A stretch of DNA of 64,000 nt from Paulinella micropora (taxonomy: Eukaryota; Cercozoa; Imbricatea; Euglyphida; Paulinellidae). The notes below the pieces were generated by a model that saw nothing but the letters and a program-made list of their open reading frames with translations, did not search any database and was not told where the DNA came from. The stretch lies in contig WBZZ01002123.1 in the NCBI GenBank assembly GCA_019918135.1, forward strand, positions 120,604 to 184,603, given 5' to 3'. Below, in pieces: positions 30,554-41,329 of the stretch (its first letter is position 1; the number at the start of each line of letters is the position of its first letter). The position numbers were made by a program, and so were the translations under genes.

Positions 30554-31110
30554 AAAGGGTGGAGAAAACCACGCCGGACAAGGATTGGGACAGTCGCGAA
30601 ATACGGGCATGGATTAAGACTTTAGAAAAAGAGCGGGAGCAACAGAGAACAGAGACGGGAAGAGAAGGAACGGGACAACGCAGGGAACGATCAGGATCAT
30701 GAGTCTGACAGGGAGATGGAGAGGACGGAGGAGGAACCAAGGAATGAGGAGTGGATCGGGAGACTGGAGACGGGTGAGGCATACGACGGGGAGGTAGAAA
30801 AGACGGAAGAGGACTCGAGGAAAGAGGGGAGGATCGAGAAGCTGGAGACGGGAGTGGAAGTGGTAGAATGGATGCAAGGCCTCTCTAAGGAGATGTGGGA
30901 CGAGTGCATGCGGGACGAGATATAAGAGCGGAGGGGAAGGGAAAGGGGACAGAGCGTAAACACAGATAAGGTTGACCTTACAGAAAGCAAAACAAAAAGG
31001 AAAACAAACGGGAGTATAACGGTGGAACAATACAGGAGCGAGAAACACGGGCTTGGGGTTCAGGTGAGGATATAGAGTGAGGAGATGTAATAATTCCACG
31101 GGAGGACCCC
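30554..31110 (+). other. Degenerate charged region before Gag of element E
   Basis: Short overlapping frames rich in E, R, T and G (for example at 30716-30925, with repeated LETGE/LETGV phrases). No stable frame and no domain. Probably decayed leader sequence. Confidence 0.4.
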
Positions 31111-32630
31111 ATGCGGTACACGGAGGCTAAGGCGGAGGCACTGCCGGCGGCATCGGATCCAACGTATGCGAGGAATCCACCAACTATGTCACAATTCTTC
31201 CACGACCTGATGCAACGTACACCGGAGATGGCACCGGAGATATACAGACAGTTGTCGACGAAAAACTACAAGTTGTGGACAAAGAGGGAGGATGAAGGGG
31301 GCATATACAGCGAGGTGGACCAGTGGCCGACGTGGACGTGGCAAAAAGGAAAACCTACATACGGACCGGGGATGATGATGGTGGACCTGATCCATTTAGC
31401 GGAGGCGCTGTACGTGGGGGTTGGGTTTTACCGGGACAAAGTGAGTAGAACGAAGCTGCCCGATTTCGTGATGAATCGGATGTTGGAGGAAGGGGTATAT
31501 ATGTCACACGGGGACGTCAAGACGTTGTGTATGGCAGCGGGAGCGCAGAGACGGGAGTTACAACAAGCGGCTGCAAAGATGGCGGATGCGATAACGAGAT
31601 GGGACGCGGCGTTCTCCAGGAACCCGGCGGAAGAACTGGCGGATTTGATACAAAATTACCATACGGGTTGGGCACGGAGCATTAGGGGGTTAGCGGAAAG
31701 GCGTATGACGCCATGCGGGAATATATGGCGGGGCCAACCGACGTGGGGGCAAAAATGGAGAAGAGGGATTCATCACTGTACAAGTTGTTGGAAGAGGCGG
31801 CAGCGTTGAACGATGCGGCGACGGATGCGGAAAAGGAGGCAAAACGGAAGGAACTGCGGCAATGTGTCTTTGGTTTGTCCATCCTGAACGGATGTGTGCG
31901 GTGTTGGTATACGTGGATTAGGATTCGGATGGCGGCGACGGAAGCGGAAGCGACAGCAGCGTCCCCGGGAAAGCGGAAGAAAAAGAAGAAGAAGGGGAGG
32001 CATTCGGAGCGAGCGGCGAGCTCGGATTCAGAGGAATCGGAATACAGATCGAGGTCCAGGGAACGGGTAAAAGGGGAAAAGCGGAGGCGACGTGGCACAA
32101 GCAAGTCAAAGATTGACGGAAAGGAACAACGGGAAAGGATCCTTGGACAGCTCCGTAAGACACAGTTGCTGCAGGAACACGGGGATAGGCCGATTGTTGC
32201 GAGCAAGCAACACGAGTATGAGTACATGAACAAGGTACGTAAGTTCATCGTGGCTTTGCGAGGCGAAAGCGGCACTGTGTGGGGACGCGGCGGACCAAGT
32301 GTGCTACCTGTTGGGCAACTTGGTGGGGTCGGGAGATGAACACACGCGGTTACTTAACACGCAAGTATGGGAGGATAGGTTCAAGAAGGAGTTTGGGGAA
32401 CGGGGGGCAAATAACAAGAAAGTGGTGGTCGATGTCGCTCATTTTGTGTTCGCCGACGTGTACCAGTTTAACCAACTTTTGGACAGGGGGACGAGATAGA
32501 GGCGCTGAAGGACGCGGCACAGGCTCTGGTTACGAAGCGGATGACATTACGGGACATCTTTGCTAGTATCGCGGGGCTCAGTCTGTTGCACGAAAAGCAA
32601 GAAATATACCCGATGGTTCTGGCGGGGATA
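31111..32630 (+). pseudogene. gag: Element E Gag (three frames)
   Basis: 31111-31809 (ATG at 31111, MRYTEAKAEALPAASD), then 31713-32339 in a second frame with a lysine-rich stretch (KRKKKKKKGRHSER) and RS-like basic region, then 32299-32499 in a third frame (CYLLGNLVGSGDEHTRLLNTQ), interrupted by TAG near 32497 and continuing to about 32630. The last parts (capsid-like helices, DVYQFNQLLDRG) sit where the capsid-like part of Gag lies in A/D. Identity as Gag is inferred from position and helical character. Confidence 0.5.
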
Positions 32631-32844
32631 TGAAAGGATAAGGAGACGAAAGCGGTGGTTCCGGAAATCGCGGCACAGGTGATAGCGTGGCGGATATTAC
32701 GGCGGAGGGCAAGGCCCGATGGCAGGGATTGAACACCCTACAATCCGGTCAGCTGGGTACTACAGGAGGAAGACCCGGCGTTGATCGATCGTGTGATCAC
32801 ATCGCAAGCGGTGACCGCGAAGTGGCCACAGGCAAGGTTTAACT

Positions 32845-33894
32845 ATGGAGGCAGCGGAAACTTTCGGGGGGGGAGGACGACCACGACAGTTCACGCAAGG
32901 GGGAGGGAATCGGGCGCCAAGGCATGACAGGGGGTATAGACCACGGGGCTCGAGGTATGGGGATGGAGGATACCAGGAGCGGCGACAGGAGCGGCGACCG
33001 CCGCAAGTGTTCCACGCAGACCGGGCGCCTCGCGGAGGGGAAAAGGTGAAGTTCGACGCGGAATTCCATAACAGGGCTTTGCCGAACACGGAATTAAAGG
33101 GGCAGCCACGGTACCCACCGGACTCAGAATTGATCGAGGGCTTCCCGAAATACACCAGGAGGGCGCTTAGGTCAAGGAACTGGGATAAAGACTCGTGTTA
33201 CACGGCTTTAGCCATGCACTGGCTAGGAATCAAGGGCAACTGCCAAGTGAGCCACGGGATGAATATGTGGCACGACAACTTGGATACTTGCAGGCAGCAA
33301 CACAGGGACGAGGCGTACTGGAAGTTGAAGGAGGCGGTACGACACGGAATGTGGCAATTGGGAGGGTTGGAGGACATGTTCCCTCCGGAAGAACTACCGG
33401 CACTGAAGGATTTCAACGAGGCCAACATCAAGGCGAAGGGATGGACACGGAAGGATAGGGGTTACTACCACCGGGCAGCCAACATGCGACCCAAAAACAC
33501 GGAGGGAGAGCGACGGGAGGAAATGCGAGACTGGTATCGGAGGAACGACAACAACAGCGGGAGAGGGCCGCGGGGTGGATATCGCGATGAGTATCGGGGA
33601 GGAGGATTTCGGGGAAGTCGGGGTAATTATGCAGCGACGTCTAGACCGGGGATGGACAAACAGGTACAACCCTTGATATATGGGAAGCGGGTGTTGGGAC
33701 AGACACAGGGTACAAGCGGAACACCACACTCTCATTTGCCATATGTGCATCCGGATCGACAGGGGTTGATTGCAGGGGCTCGAGCGGGAACGCAGGAGCG
33801 ACAGGGACGGCCGGAGGGCGCGGGATTCATCGCGGGTACGGAACAAACAATAGAGGAGATGGAACGGGAACATGACCGCACTTGGTATATATGA
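32845..33894 (+). CDS. gag: Element E Gag C-terminal part: CCCH-like finger and RGG tail
   Basis: 349 residues from ATG 32845. An N-terminal glycine/arginine-rich stretch (GGGRPRQF, RGYRPRGSRYGDGG), then SCYTALAMHWLGIKGNCQVSH, a Cys/His cluster ending C-x3-H like the finger at the end of Gag in copy D. Then a conserved helical part (GGLEDMFPPEELPALKDFNEAN), then an RGG-rich tail (GRGPRGGYRDEYRGGGFRGSRG). RGG and CCCH modules both suggest RNA binding, consistent with a nucleocapsid role. Confidence 0.6.
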   Translation: MEAAETFGGGGRPRQFTQGGGNRAPRHDRGYRPRGSRYGDGGYQERRQERRPPQVFHADRAPRGGEKVKFDAEFHNRALPNTELKGQPRYPPDSELIEGFPKYTRRALRSRNWDKDSCYTALAMHWLGIKGNCQVSHGMNMWHDNLDTCRQQHRDEAYWKLKEAVRHGMWQLGGLEDMFPPEELPALKDFNEANIKAKGWTRKDRGYYHRAANMRPKNTEGERREEMRDWYRRNDNNSGRGPRGGYRDEYRGGGFRGSRGNYAATSRPGMDKQVQPLIYGKRVLGQTQGTSGTPHSHLPYVHPDRQGLIAGARAGTQERQGRPEGAGFIAGTEQTIEEMEREHDRTWYI

Positions 33895-34408
33895 ACAGGA
33901 GCGACCTCCGCGGCAAGAGGAAGCGCGTCCGCGCAGGTCTAACAGCGACGAGGTCGTGGGGGTTTCCACGGCAGGTGAGCCAGGAAAGAGTGAGGGGAGG
34001 TCACGAACGGGAATGGGGGTTTGACGTACGCGTATGACAGGGGAACGGAGGGCGAGGCGACGACGGCGACAGGGCGACGGATCGGGATACGGGAGCCCGG
34101 AAAGGGACGAGATGGGGAGGAGCTTGAAGACACGGGAATACCATAGGCAAAAAGAGGGGGCGGGAAGAGGAGATAGACGAGAGACAGGGAGAACGACATG
34201 CAAAACATCAGAAGGCAGAGGAGCGAGCATGTAGCGGATCGGGGGTACAAGGAAAAGGGTACAAAGAGGGCGAGAAGAGTGAGGGTGAGACCAAGGAGAG
34301 AGCGAGATTGGAGGGGGAGCGGGAGAGAAGTGAGGGAGAGAGGGTGGCAGAGGAAAAGAAGCGGGAAGAAAGTGAGAGAGAGAGAGGACACGAGAGCGAC
34401 AACGACAA
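33895..34408 (+). other. Arginine-rich linker between Gag and protease of element E
   Basis: Short low-complexity frames (RRARRRRRQGDGSGYG; REVRERGWQRKRSGKK). No domain. It occupies the place of the acidic/RGG linker of copy D (54330-54670). Confidence 0.45.
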
Positions 34409-35092
34409 TTGCTGGAGACACACTGGAAGGTGAGTCAGAGGCATGAGGCGATGCGAGTGACGCCGTCGGTTAGTCAAATTAAAAGATCAAATCTCCCACT
34501 GGCATATACTCGGGTCAAGTTGAGGAGCTTGGGAGGGGAGGTAGTCATCGCCAACGATACCATGGCGGCCATCAGCGTCATCGGCAAACACTTCTTGGAT
34601 AAGCACGGGCAAGAACCATGGTTCCAGGAGCGGTTTCGGGCGACACGGGGTTGGGTGAAGGGGGTGTCGGGTACAACGGCGATGACAGGCACGATACTGC
34701 TGTTTGATCTGGAAGGGGGGAATACATATACACACAGGTTCTGGGTCGTCCCGGCATATACAGGGGGACTCCTATGGAGCTTTGATGCGCTGAAGCGTAT
34801 GCACACTCACATCGACTGTCACAGAGAAGAGGTACGGTATGGACGGGGGGGAAACGCTCCGGTATATCGAGTGGTGGAATACGACTCAGAGGAGGGACAA
34901 GGAGACACACCGGGAGCATGGGTGACGAACGATTTCAGGGCGGCACGGATAGAGATTGAGAAGGGAGAGGAGAATAAGGCAGCGGAACAGGAGATTTTGC
35001 AATTGGAGAACACGAGGAGGAGGAAGAGGAGAGCGAGTCGGAAGATGAGTGGACGAGGGCAAGGATCGTTGCTCTGGTTGACACGAGGTTAG
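34409..35092 (+). CDS. Element E retropepsin-like protease with Asp-Thr-Met
   Basis: 227-residue frame. VVIANDTMAAISVIGKHFL (about 34543-34599) aligns with the active-site strand of retropepsins but with D-T-M-A in place of D-T/S-G-A. A flap-like VKGVSGT follows at about 34660, and LLWSFDALKRMHTHIDC corresponds to the C-terminal ILG-D-L...ID segment. Copy D has the same D-T-M-A. Ends in a charged tail (RRRKRRASRKMSGRG). If active it would cut the Gag-Pol precursor. Confidence 0.65.
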   Translation: MLETHWKVSQRHEAMRVTPSVSQIKRSNLPLAYTRVKLRSLGGEVVIANDTMAAISVIGKHFLDKHGQEPWFQERFRATRGWVKGVSGTTAMTGTILLFDLEGGNTYTHRFWVVPAYTGGLLWSFDALKRMHTHIDCHREEVRYGRGGNAPVYRVVEYDSEEGQGDTPGAWVTNDFRAARIEIEKGEENKAAEQEILQLENTRRRKRRASRKMSGRGQGSLLWLTRG

Positions 35093-37059
35093 AGTATTTC
35101 CGGAAACAGAGGGAAGAGGCCTCGGACGGTTTTCCGAAGCACGGACGAGATTTGGGATACCAACATAAGGAAATGGATACACGGGTGTTGCCTATGGCAC
35201 AATATGTAGTATGCAATACGGGCAAGCCTAGCCAGGCCAAGGTGGAAATTTTGAACTTCCTGCAGGAGCGGTGGGGAAGCCAGCCCATGGTAGCGGATTC
35301 GGTGTCCCAGATCAAGAAGACATTGAAAAATCTGCTTTCGCACGGGGATTTCACGATTATGTTTCCGGTAGGAAGGAGAACGGAGATGTGGTGGTACGAT
35401 GTGGAAGATTTTTTAATCGCGGACCCGATACCGATCCCGAGTCGCACACAGAAGTTGATAGTGGCATGTAGACTCGGCTCGAGGAAGATAGCCAGGCGGT
35501 ACAGGGAGGAACTTCTGAATCGGGATCTGGCTTCCATTCGGGATGAAGCATTTACGCACATATCCGGGGACAGGACACACGCCATTCAGTATGCTATGAT
35601 GATGGACCACCTGGCAAGATTCGCGGATCAAGAGCGGAAGACACCAACCTTATATCGGTCGAGAGAGGGTTTAGACGGGGATGGAGCAGAGATAGCGGTG
35701 GATGACATACAGGGGCAAGCGACAGAGGAGCAGATCAAGGAGGAGACGGATAAGGCGAAACAGGCGTTACAGGAACAGTCGGAGACATGGGAGGGCACTT
35801 CAGAGGAAAAGGTTGCGGCTATGGGGGTCGAAGACAACATCCAAGCCTTCGGCCCTTTGGAGGGGGGATCGGTGACAAGCCACGTGGCGGTTTTCGAACG
35901 AGATATGGGGCAAGAGGTACCGGGGATAGGACGGCCTTCGCGGTTAAGTCATCATGAGGATCGGATTGCGAGAGAGATGACGGCGGAACTTTTGGAAAAG
36001 GGATTGATCGAGGCGCGGCTATCGGAGTATACGTCTGGCGCCGAAACCAGACGGAACGTTGCGGATGTGTATCAACTATTGGAGGATAAACGAAATCATC
36101 AAAAAGATAGAGACGCCGGTGCCAGATGTGAGGAGGGGAATAGAGGTATACGCATTGCAGAAAGCGAAGATATACTCGACGTTGGATTTCAAGAGCGGAT
36201 TCTGGCAGATTCCATTAGCGGAGGAAAGCCGCTACCTAACGGCATTCATGGTGGGGATGACAACCTACGTGTGGAAGGTTCTGCCGATGGGGTTGAAGGG
36301 GCACCGGGCATATTTCAGCAGGCGATGACAAAGATGTTGGGTGCGAATTTCCGAGACGCGGAATTTGCGGAGAAGTACGGGGATACGACGGGATACGCCT
36401 TTGCGTATTTGGACGATGTAGTCATTTTCTCGAACTCGGTAGAGGAACACATACAACATTTGCGGGACATCATGAGACGGGTCAATGCGTTCGGGTTCAG
36501 GTTGAATGCTAAGAAGTGCTACTTTTTGCAGAAGCGGATACAATATCTGGGGTACGACATTGAGAACGGGACGTGTTCAATCGCGAGGAAGAAACGGGAG
36601 GCGATTAAGGCTATGCCCTTACCAGCGACGAAATCCGACTTGCATTCTTTTGTGTCCCTGGCGCAATACTACAGCGAATTCATACCGGGGTTCGCTACAA
36701 TCGCGGAACCAATACGGCTGTTCATGAAAGAGGGCAAGTGCGGCGCGGGGAGTACGTGGCCACCAGCGGTCCACAAGGCGGTTGAAATACTAAGGACGCA
36801 TATCCTGATGGACCCGTGGAGCGAAGGGGGTACGGTTTTACAGCTTCCTAATTTCAACAAGAGTTTCATACTCGACACGGATGCGTCGGCATATGCGATT
36901 GGGGGGGTTCTTCAACAGAGGGACGACGAGGGGCGCTTGAGACCGGTGATGTTTCTGAGCCGGCGAATGACACGGGCAGAGCAACAATACTGCACGCGGC
37001 AGAGAGAGGCATTGGCCATAGTATGGGGTTTCAAGACGAGACTATCTGTGGGGGGCTAA
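35093..37059 (+). pseudogene. pol: Element E Pol: pre-RT domain, RT, start of RNase H
   Basis: Main frame from 35152 to 37059 (635 residues). The pre-RT domain (35160-35640) includes DPIPIPSRTQKLIVACRLGSRK. A linker, then RT: the fingers and early palm (INYWRINEI, STLDFKSGFWQIPLAEESRYLTAF, VWKVLPMGLKG) are in another frame at 36059-36310. The main frame resumes with GIFQQAMTKML, an insertion of about 15 residues, and the catalytic Y-L-D-D at about 36410. Two compensating frameshifts near 36050 and 36300 therefore leave the stop-free main frame nonsense in between. RNase H begins at about 36870 (LDTDASAYAIGG). Confidence 0.88.
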
Positions 37060-37069
37060 GGGGACGACG

Positions 37070-38731
37070 GTGCGGTCGGATCAAAATAATCTACAGTGGT
37101 TGATGTCGCAGGATCACACGGGGAGACTGGCGCGATGGCAGTTGGAGTTATCCGGATATGACTTCACCATTGAATTCATATCGGGTAAAGAAAACTGTGC
37201 GGACTACCAGTCGAGGGCTGGGGGTGCGCCGGAGGACGACAACGCGAAGGAAAAGAAGGAAGAGGCGGCAGCGGACGACAAGGTTACACGGGTGCAACAG
37301 CAGAGTTATGGTGTCTTCGCACTGAAACCGGTGTATGACGCGGAGAAGAAGACTGGCATAAACCTGACGCGGTTTCATTTCAGGACGGCCGCAGCGGTTT
37401 TGACGGTCTTGGGCAGAATGGATTTAGAAGAGGAAGAACAGAGGGCGAATTTCGACGACTGGAAACCCATCAACGGTATGGACTATGTGACGGAGGTAGC
37501 GGAAATGCATAGAAATAGGAAGGAGGCGCAGAGGGAGGATGTGCGGTTTTATGAGGCGGCTCACGAACGATCAGTGGATTGTTGTGAGAAACACGGGTTG
37601 GAAGATGCACGACAGGGATATGAGGAAGAAATGTGGAAGGAGGCGGTCCAGGGGGAGCAAACGGAGGATGAGGTGGGGAATTTGAAACCTTTCCCGTGGC
37701 GAACCATGCCCATGGTGGGGAACATTGTGATTCCGACCAAGGCGGAAGCGGCAGCGGGTCAGACGGAGGCGAAGCCGGAACTCATGTTGCGGGACACGCA
37801 CCCAAGCCGGGTATCCTTGGAGCTGGAAAACAAGACGGAGATCAAGTTTGCGTCGGTGGACATGTTCCGCAAGCTCACGAGAGACAGTGAGGAGTGGAAG
37901 AGGTTTATTGTACACCAGGAGAACCCGACGGGGATTTCGGCGGATGGGGATATAAAGTGGCGGAAAGAGAAATACACTTACTCGGACGGGCTAATCTGTT
38001 ATTTCGGGAGCGGGGCCAAGAACAAGGACGATCCGGAACGGTGGGTGGTATGGGTGCCGACAGCGTTACGGTACGCGATTCTGATAGGGGCACACAACTG
38101 CCCTTTGCAGAGTCACCCGGGGCTGGATAGGATGAGGTGGTCTATGACTCGACGGTTCTATTGGGATACGATGGATAAGGATATCAAGAGTTTCATTTCG
38201 GGATGCGGGCCATGCCAGAGGGCGAAGACTGTCTACGACGCGAACAAGGGACTACTGGGGCGGTATGACATAACACGGGATATATTTGATACGATTCACA
38301 TCCATTACGTCGGGCCTTTACTGGAAGCGGGGGAGGGTCGATACAAGTACATCCTCACGATTATTGATCGGGCCTCTAACTACGTGATTGCAGTTCCCAC
38401 GGCTGACGACACCAAGGAGACGACGGCCAAAGCACTGATTGATAACGTATTCACCCGGATCGGGGTACCCAGGAAGATCATATCGGACAGAGGAAGCTCC
38501 TTTATCAATTGGGTGTCGAACGAGCTCAGTGCATACTACAGGTTTAGATGGGATTATGTTACGGCATACAACCCTATGGCCAACGGGAAGATCGAGAGGA
38601 TGCATCGTACGCTGAAGGCGTCCTTGAAGATCTATTGTCAGAACGGGCAAAGCCACATGGCCAGAGGCATTGCAAGCGTTTACCTTTGCGGTGAACAATC
38701 TGGGTTCTTCGTCTTTGGGGGGCAGGGCTAG
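37070..38731 (+). pseudogene. pol: Element E Pol: RNase H end and integrase
   Basis: Frame change near 37055-37070 within RNase H (RSDQNNLQWLM, ADYQSRAGG continue it). Then a charged linker, an integrase zinc finger (HNCPLQSHPG...CGPCQ, about 38090-38220) and core. The first catalytic Asp is replaced: HIHYVGP at 38297-38317 versus HIDHVGP in A and D, a CAT codon at 38303-38305 where GAT is expected. The second Asp (SDRGSSF) and the Glu (GKIERMHR) are present. So the integrase is predicted inactive. Confidence 0.85.
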
Positions 38732-39372
38732 ACTGTGCCCACACCAGATGGTGTTTGGCAAGGTCTTAACTACTCCACAGGACGTGATGCAACACAAGGC
38801 ATTGTATCAGCCGTTGGAGCTGATGGCAGTGAGATTACGGGCCCTAGCAGAAGCGGAACAAATCGTGACTAAGCATCGGGAGGCGGCGATGCGGACGGAG
38901 GATGAGAAGGGCCAACAGAAATATAAACACGTGGAATTCCAGGAGGAGTGCTGCTATACTGCCCAAACGTTCCAGTGGGGGTCCGTATCAGATTATGAAA
39001 CAAACCGCGGCCTATAATTATAAGATCAGACACCAGCGGACGAGAAAGGAACAGATAGTCCACGTCCGGCGACTGGTCAAGTTCTCGCCTTACTTGTTGG
39101 ATTACGAAACGGAGCAGGATGCCTTGGAGCGGACGGCGGATCAATTTGGAAACCCACGGCCGTTATTGACACGGACGCAAAGGGCCGAGGAGATTGCGAG
39201 GCTGAGGGAGGAGGTGACGTTCGAACAGGATGCGGAGGAGAAGAAAAGATTGCAAGACGCAATAGAGGAATTGAAGACGGGTTCGCATGAGAGGGTTTCA
39301 CAGAAACAAAAGCGGGATGAGGAAAAGCGGAGAGGAGGACAAGAAACGGGAAGAGGGAGGAATACAAGGTAG
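38670..39372 (+). pseudogene. pol: Element E integrase C-terminus
   Basis: Two frames: 38670-38990 (AFTFAVNNLGSSSLGGRARLCPHQMVFGKVL, the post-catalytic integrase helix region) and 38902-39372 (GGPYQIMKQTAAYNYKIRHQRTRKEQIVHVRRLVKFSPYLLD, the GPY/F module, then charged helices). The shift is at about 38945-38970. Confidence 0.75.
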
Positions 39373-40036
39373 GGAGGGGGAAGTAGAGGGGAAAGGTGTG
39401 GGGGAGCAAGGGGGTCAGGACAGGCAAGGTACAGGAGGGCCATCGAAGCCAGAGGCACCGGAGGGGCACCTGGGGATCAAGAACGAGCGAGGTCTGTGGG
39501 TGGAGAAAGCGGCGGAGATTGATAAGATCAAATGGAAGACGGGCAAGTTCTACTTGATGATGCCGGCGGAAAAAGAGGTAAGCAATGATACACTGGATGA
39601 CTTTTATGTCATGAGGGTTCTAAGTCAGGGGGGGACGTCACGACATAAGGCGGGGAAGGGCATAACGCCGGTGATGCAGTTTTGGAGGAGTAGTGACGAG
39701 GTAGCGGAGGAAAAGATGCGGCGGTTTGATCCGGTTTTTCTGGAAAAGGCGGGGAAGAAGCGGGAAACGTGGGATGCCACCATCAAGTTGGACGACGAGG
39801 ATCATATCCCACACACCATTCAAACGAGACCGCGGTTGGTGCTGAATGTGCCGTTCGACCTCACTGAAGAGAGGCGGATACCGGCGCAGATTTGGGACGA
39901 GATAGATGCGGAGGGATTGCCTTTCGATATTATCGGCGCTCCACCGGCAGCAGTTGGATCAAGAGGCAAGAAGCAGCCTACGACGGGTGGTCGGATGACT
40001 CGGGCAAGAGGACGGGCACAACAAGGAACGGGGTGA
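39287..40036 (+). CDS. Element E conserved C-terminal Pol domain
   Basis: 249-residue frame. After a G/E-rich linker it carries the domain found after integrase in A/C/D: KFYLMMPAEKEVSNDTLDDFYVMRVL, PVMQFWRSSDE, FDPVFLEKAGKKRETWDATI, PHTIQTRPRLVLNVPFDLTEERRIPAQIWDEI, ending IIGAPPAAVGSRGKK (about 39530-39980; given here in separate pieces). It ends in a basic tail at TGA 40034-40036. Function unknown; see findings. Confidence 0.65.
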   Translation: MRGFHRNKSGMRKSGEEDKKREEGGIQGREGEVEGKGVGEQGGQDRQGTGGPSKPEAPEGHLGIKNERGLWVEKAAEIDKIKWKTGKFYLMMPAEKEVSNDTLDDFYVMRVLSQGGTSRHKAGKGITPVMQFWRSSDEVAEEKMRRFDPVFLEKAGKKRETWDATIKLDDEDHIPHTIQTRPRLVLNVPFDLTEERRIPAQIWDEIDAEGLPFDIIGAPPAAVGSRGKKQPTTGGRMTRARGRAQQGTG

Positions 40037-41329
40037 TGAATGGGTGACGAGTGAGAGGATAGAATAGGAATGGAGAAAGATGAAAAATGAGAAAGAAGAT
40101 GAGAGATGACGAGATGAGAAGATTTCAAACAGCGGGCGAATGACGGGGTGATGACGGATGATATTGGCTTCTATGCCTTGCGGGGTGATGACGGGTGTAC
40201 TACGATATTGGCTTATATGACTTGCGGGTATATGAGGGAATGATAACGGTATACATGAATTGCGGGACTTTATAAGGGGGTGATGAGAATACGAATGACT
40301 TACGAGTTCGAAGATGAATGAAGATGAGGAAGGGGGAGCGGTATACTTTTACTTTCACAGGTACGGTGACGGGCATGCGACATGCATTTTTTTCCAACAA
40401 GGTACACATTGTGACGACGCGGGTTATACATACAAATACGGGAAGATTATTATATCCTTCAGGCTCACGGGTATAGGAATATATAATATCATGTGACTTT
40501 ACGGTGTGATGGGGGAAATATCAAACTGACATATCGGGCATAGCGGATATCGGGAAATGAATGACATACATGTCTTATGCCTGACAGGCTCATGGGGGAA
40601 ACTGGGAAGCGCACTGGCACAAGACTTTATTTTATTCCGCTCTGTGACGAGCGATGATATGGAACTTTATATATTTTTCTTCTGATAACAACGGGTGAAA
40701 GGGACATACGGGTTGGGTGGGGGAATAATACGTATTGACTAATCCAGCTTAGATAGAGAGGGGTAGAATAGCGAGGGGAAGGAACACAGGGAAAAACAAA
40801 TAGGGATAGTCCATAGGATGGATAGGATAGTCGGGGGGGGGGGGGGTGGATGGCATGGTCAGAGGATAGAATAGTGAGAGGGGAGGGGGCGCGGGACAGG
40901 GATGAGAAAGAAGAAGAAGAAAGATGACGAGAAGAAAGATGACGAGAAGAAAGATGACGAGAAGAAAGAAAAAGGGGACAACGGGCAAGTGGCAACTCTG
41001 ACACTCGGGTGAGGGGGGGGGCAACAGAGTGAAAATATCATTCAGGGGGGGCTGCGAAGGGGATCGAAAGGGGACATGGACCTTTTTTGGGGGGGAGAAG
41101 GGATGGAGCAATGAATAGGGGGGGGGGGGGGGTGTATATCATTCGTGTTATTAGCACTCAGGTTCGTTTCAAGCATGGCGTCTCAGAGCCGGAGGGGCCT
41201 TGGTGGGGGTAGCAAAGATCCGGGGGAGCCTTTCCTTGCCTACGTTACCTCTGGGCTGGGCGACCGGGACTACAGCGCACCGAGAGGGCATTACGAGGCT
41301 ATTAAAAGCCAGAAGCATCAGTTTCGAGT
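40037..41329. other. No gene seen; possible 3' LTR of element E and purine-rich spacer
   Basis: Degenerate repeats of GGGGTGATGACGG and GATATTGGCTT at 40146-40290. A 15-bp repeat (GAAGAAAGATGACGA, three copies) at about 40915-40965. G runs near 40833-40848 and 41117-41131. No protein-like frame. Confidence 0.5.

Larger units (their letters stand above)
27916..40036 (+). mobile_element. Ty3/gypsy retrotransposon element E
   Basis: Plus-strand element from a TATA box (27916) to the end of the last Pol frame (40036). Order: charged leader ORFs, Gag, CCCH-like finger with RGG-rich tail, protease, conserved pre-RT domain, RT, RNase H, integrase, C-terminal domain. It has the same domain order as A/C/D but is strongly diverged and G/A-rich on the coding strand. 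Several frameshifts and a missing integrase catalytic Asp show decay. No LTR pair was found by eye. Confidence 0.85.

Noticed and set aside
32760-34477. Long minus-strand frames opposite the Gag and leader regions of element E
   Set aside because: Shadow frames of G/A-rich coding sequence; composition is Pro/Ser/Leu/Arg low complexity with no domain.
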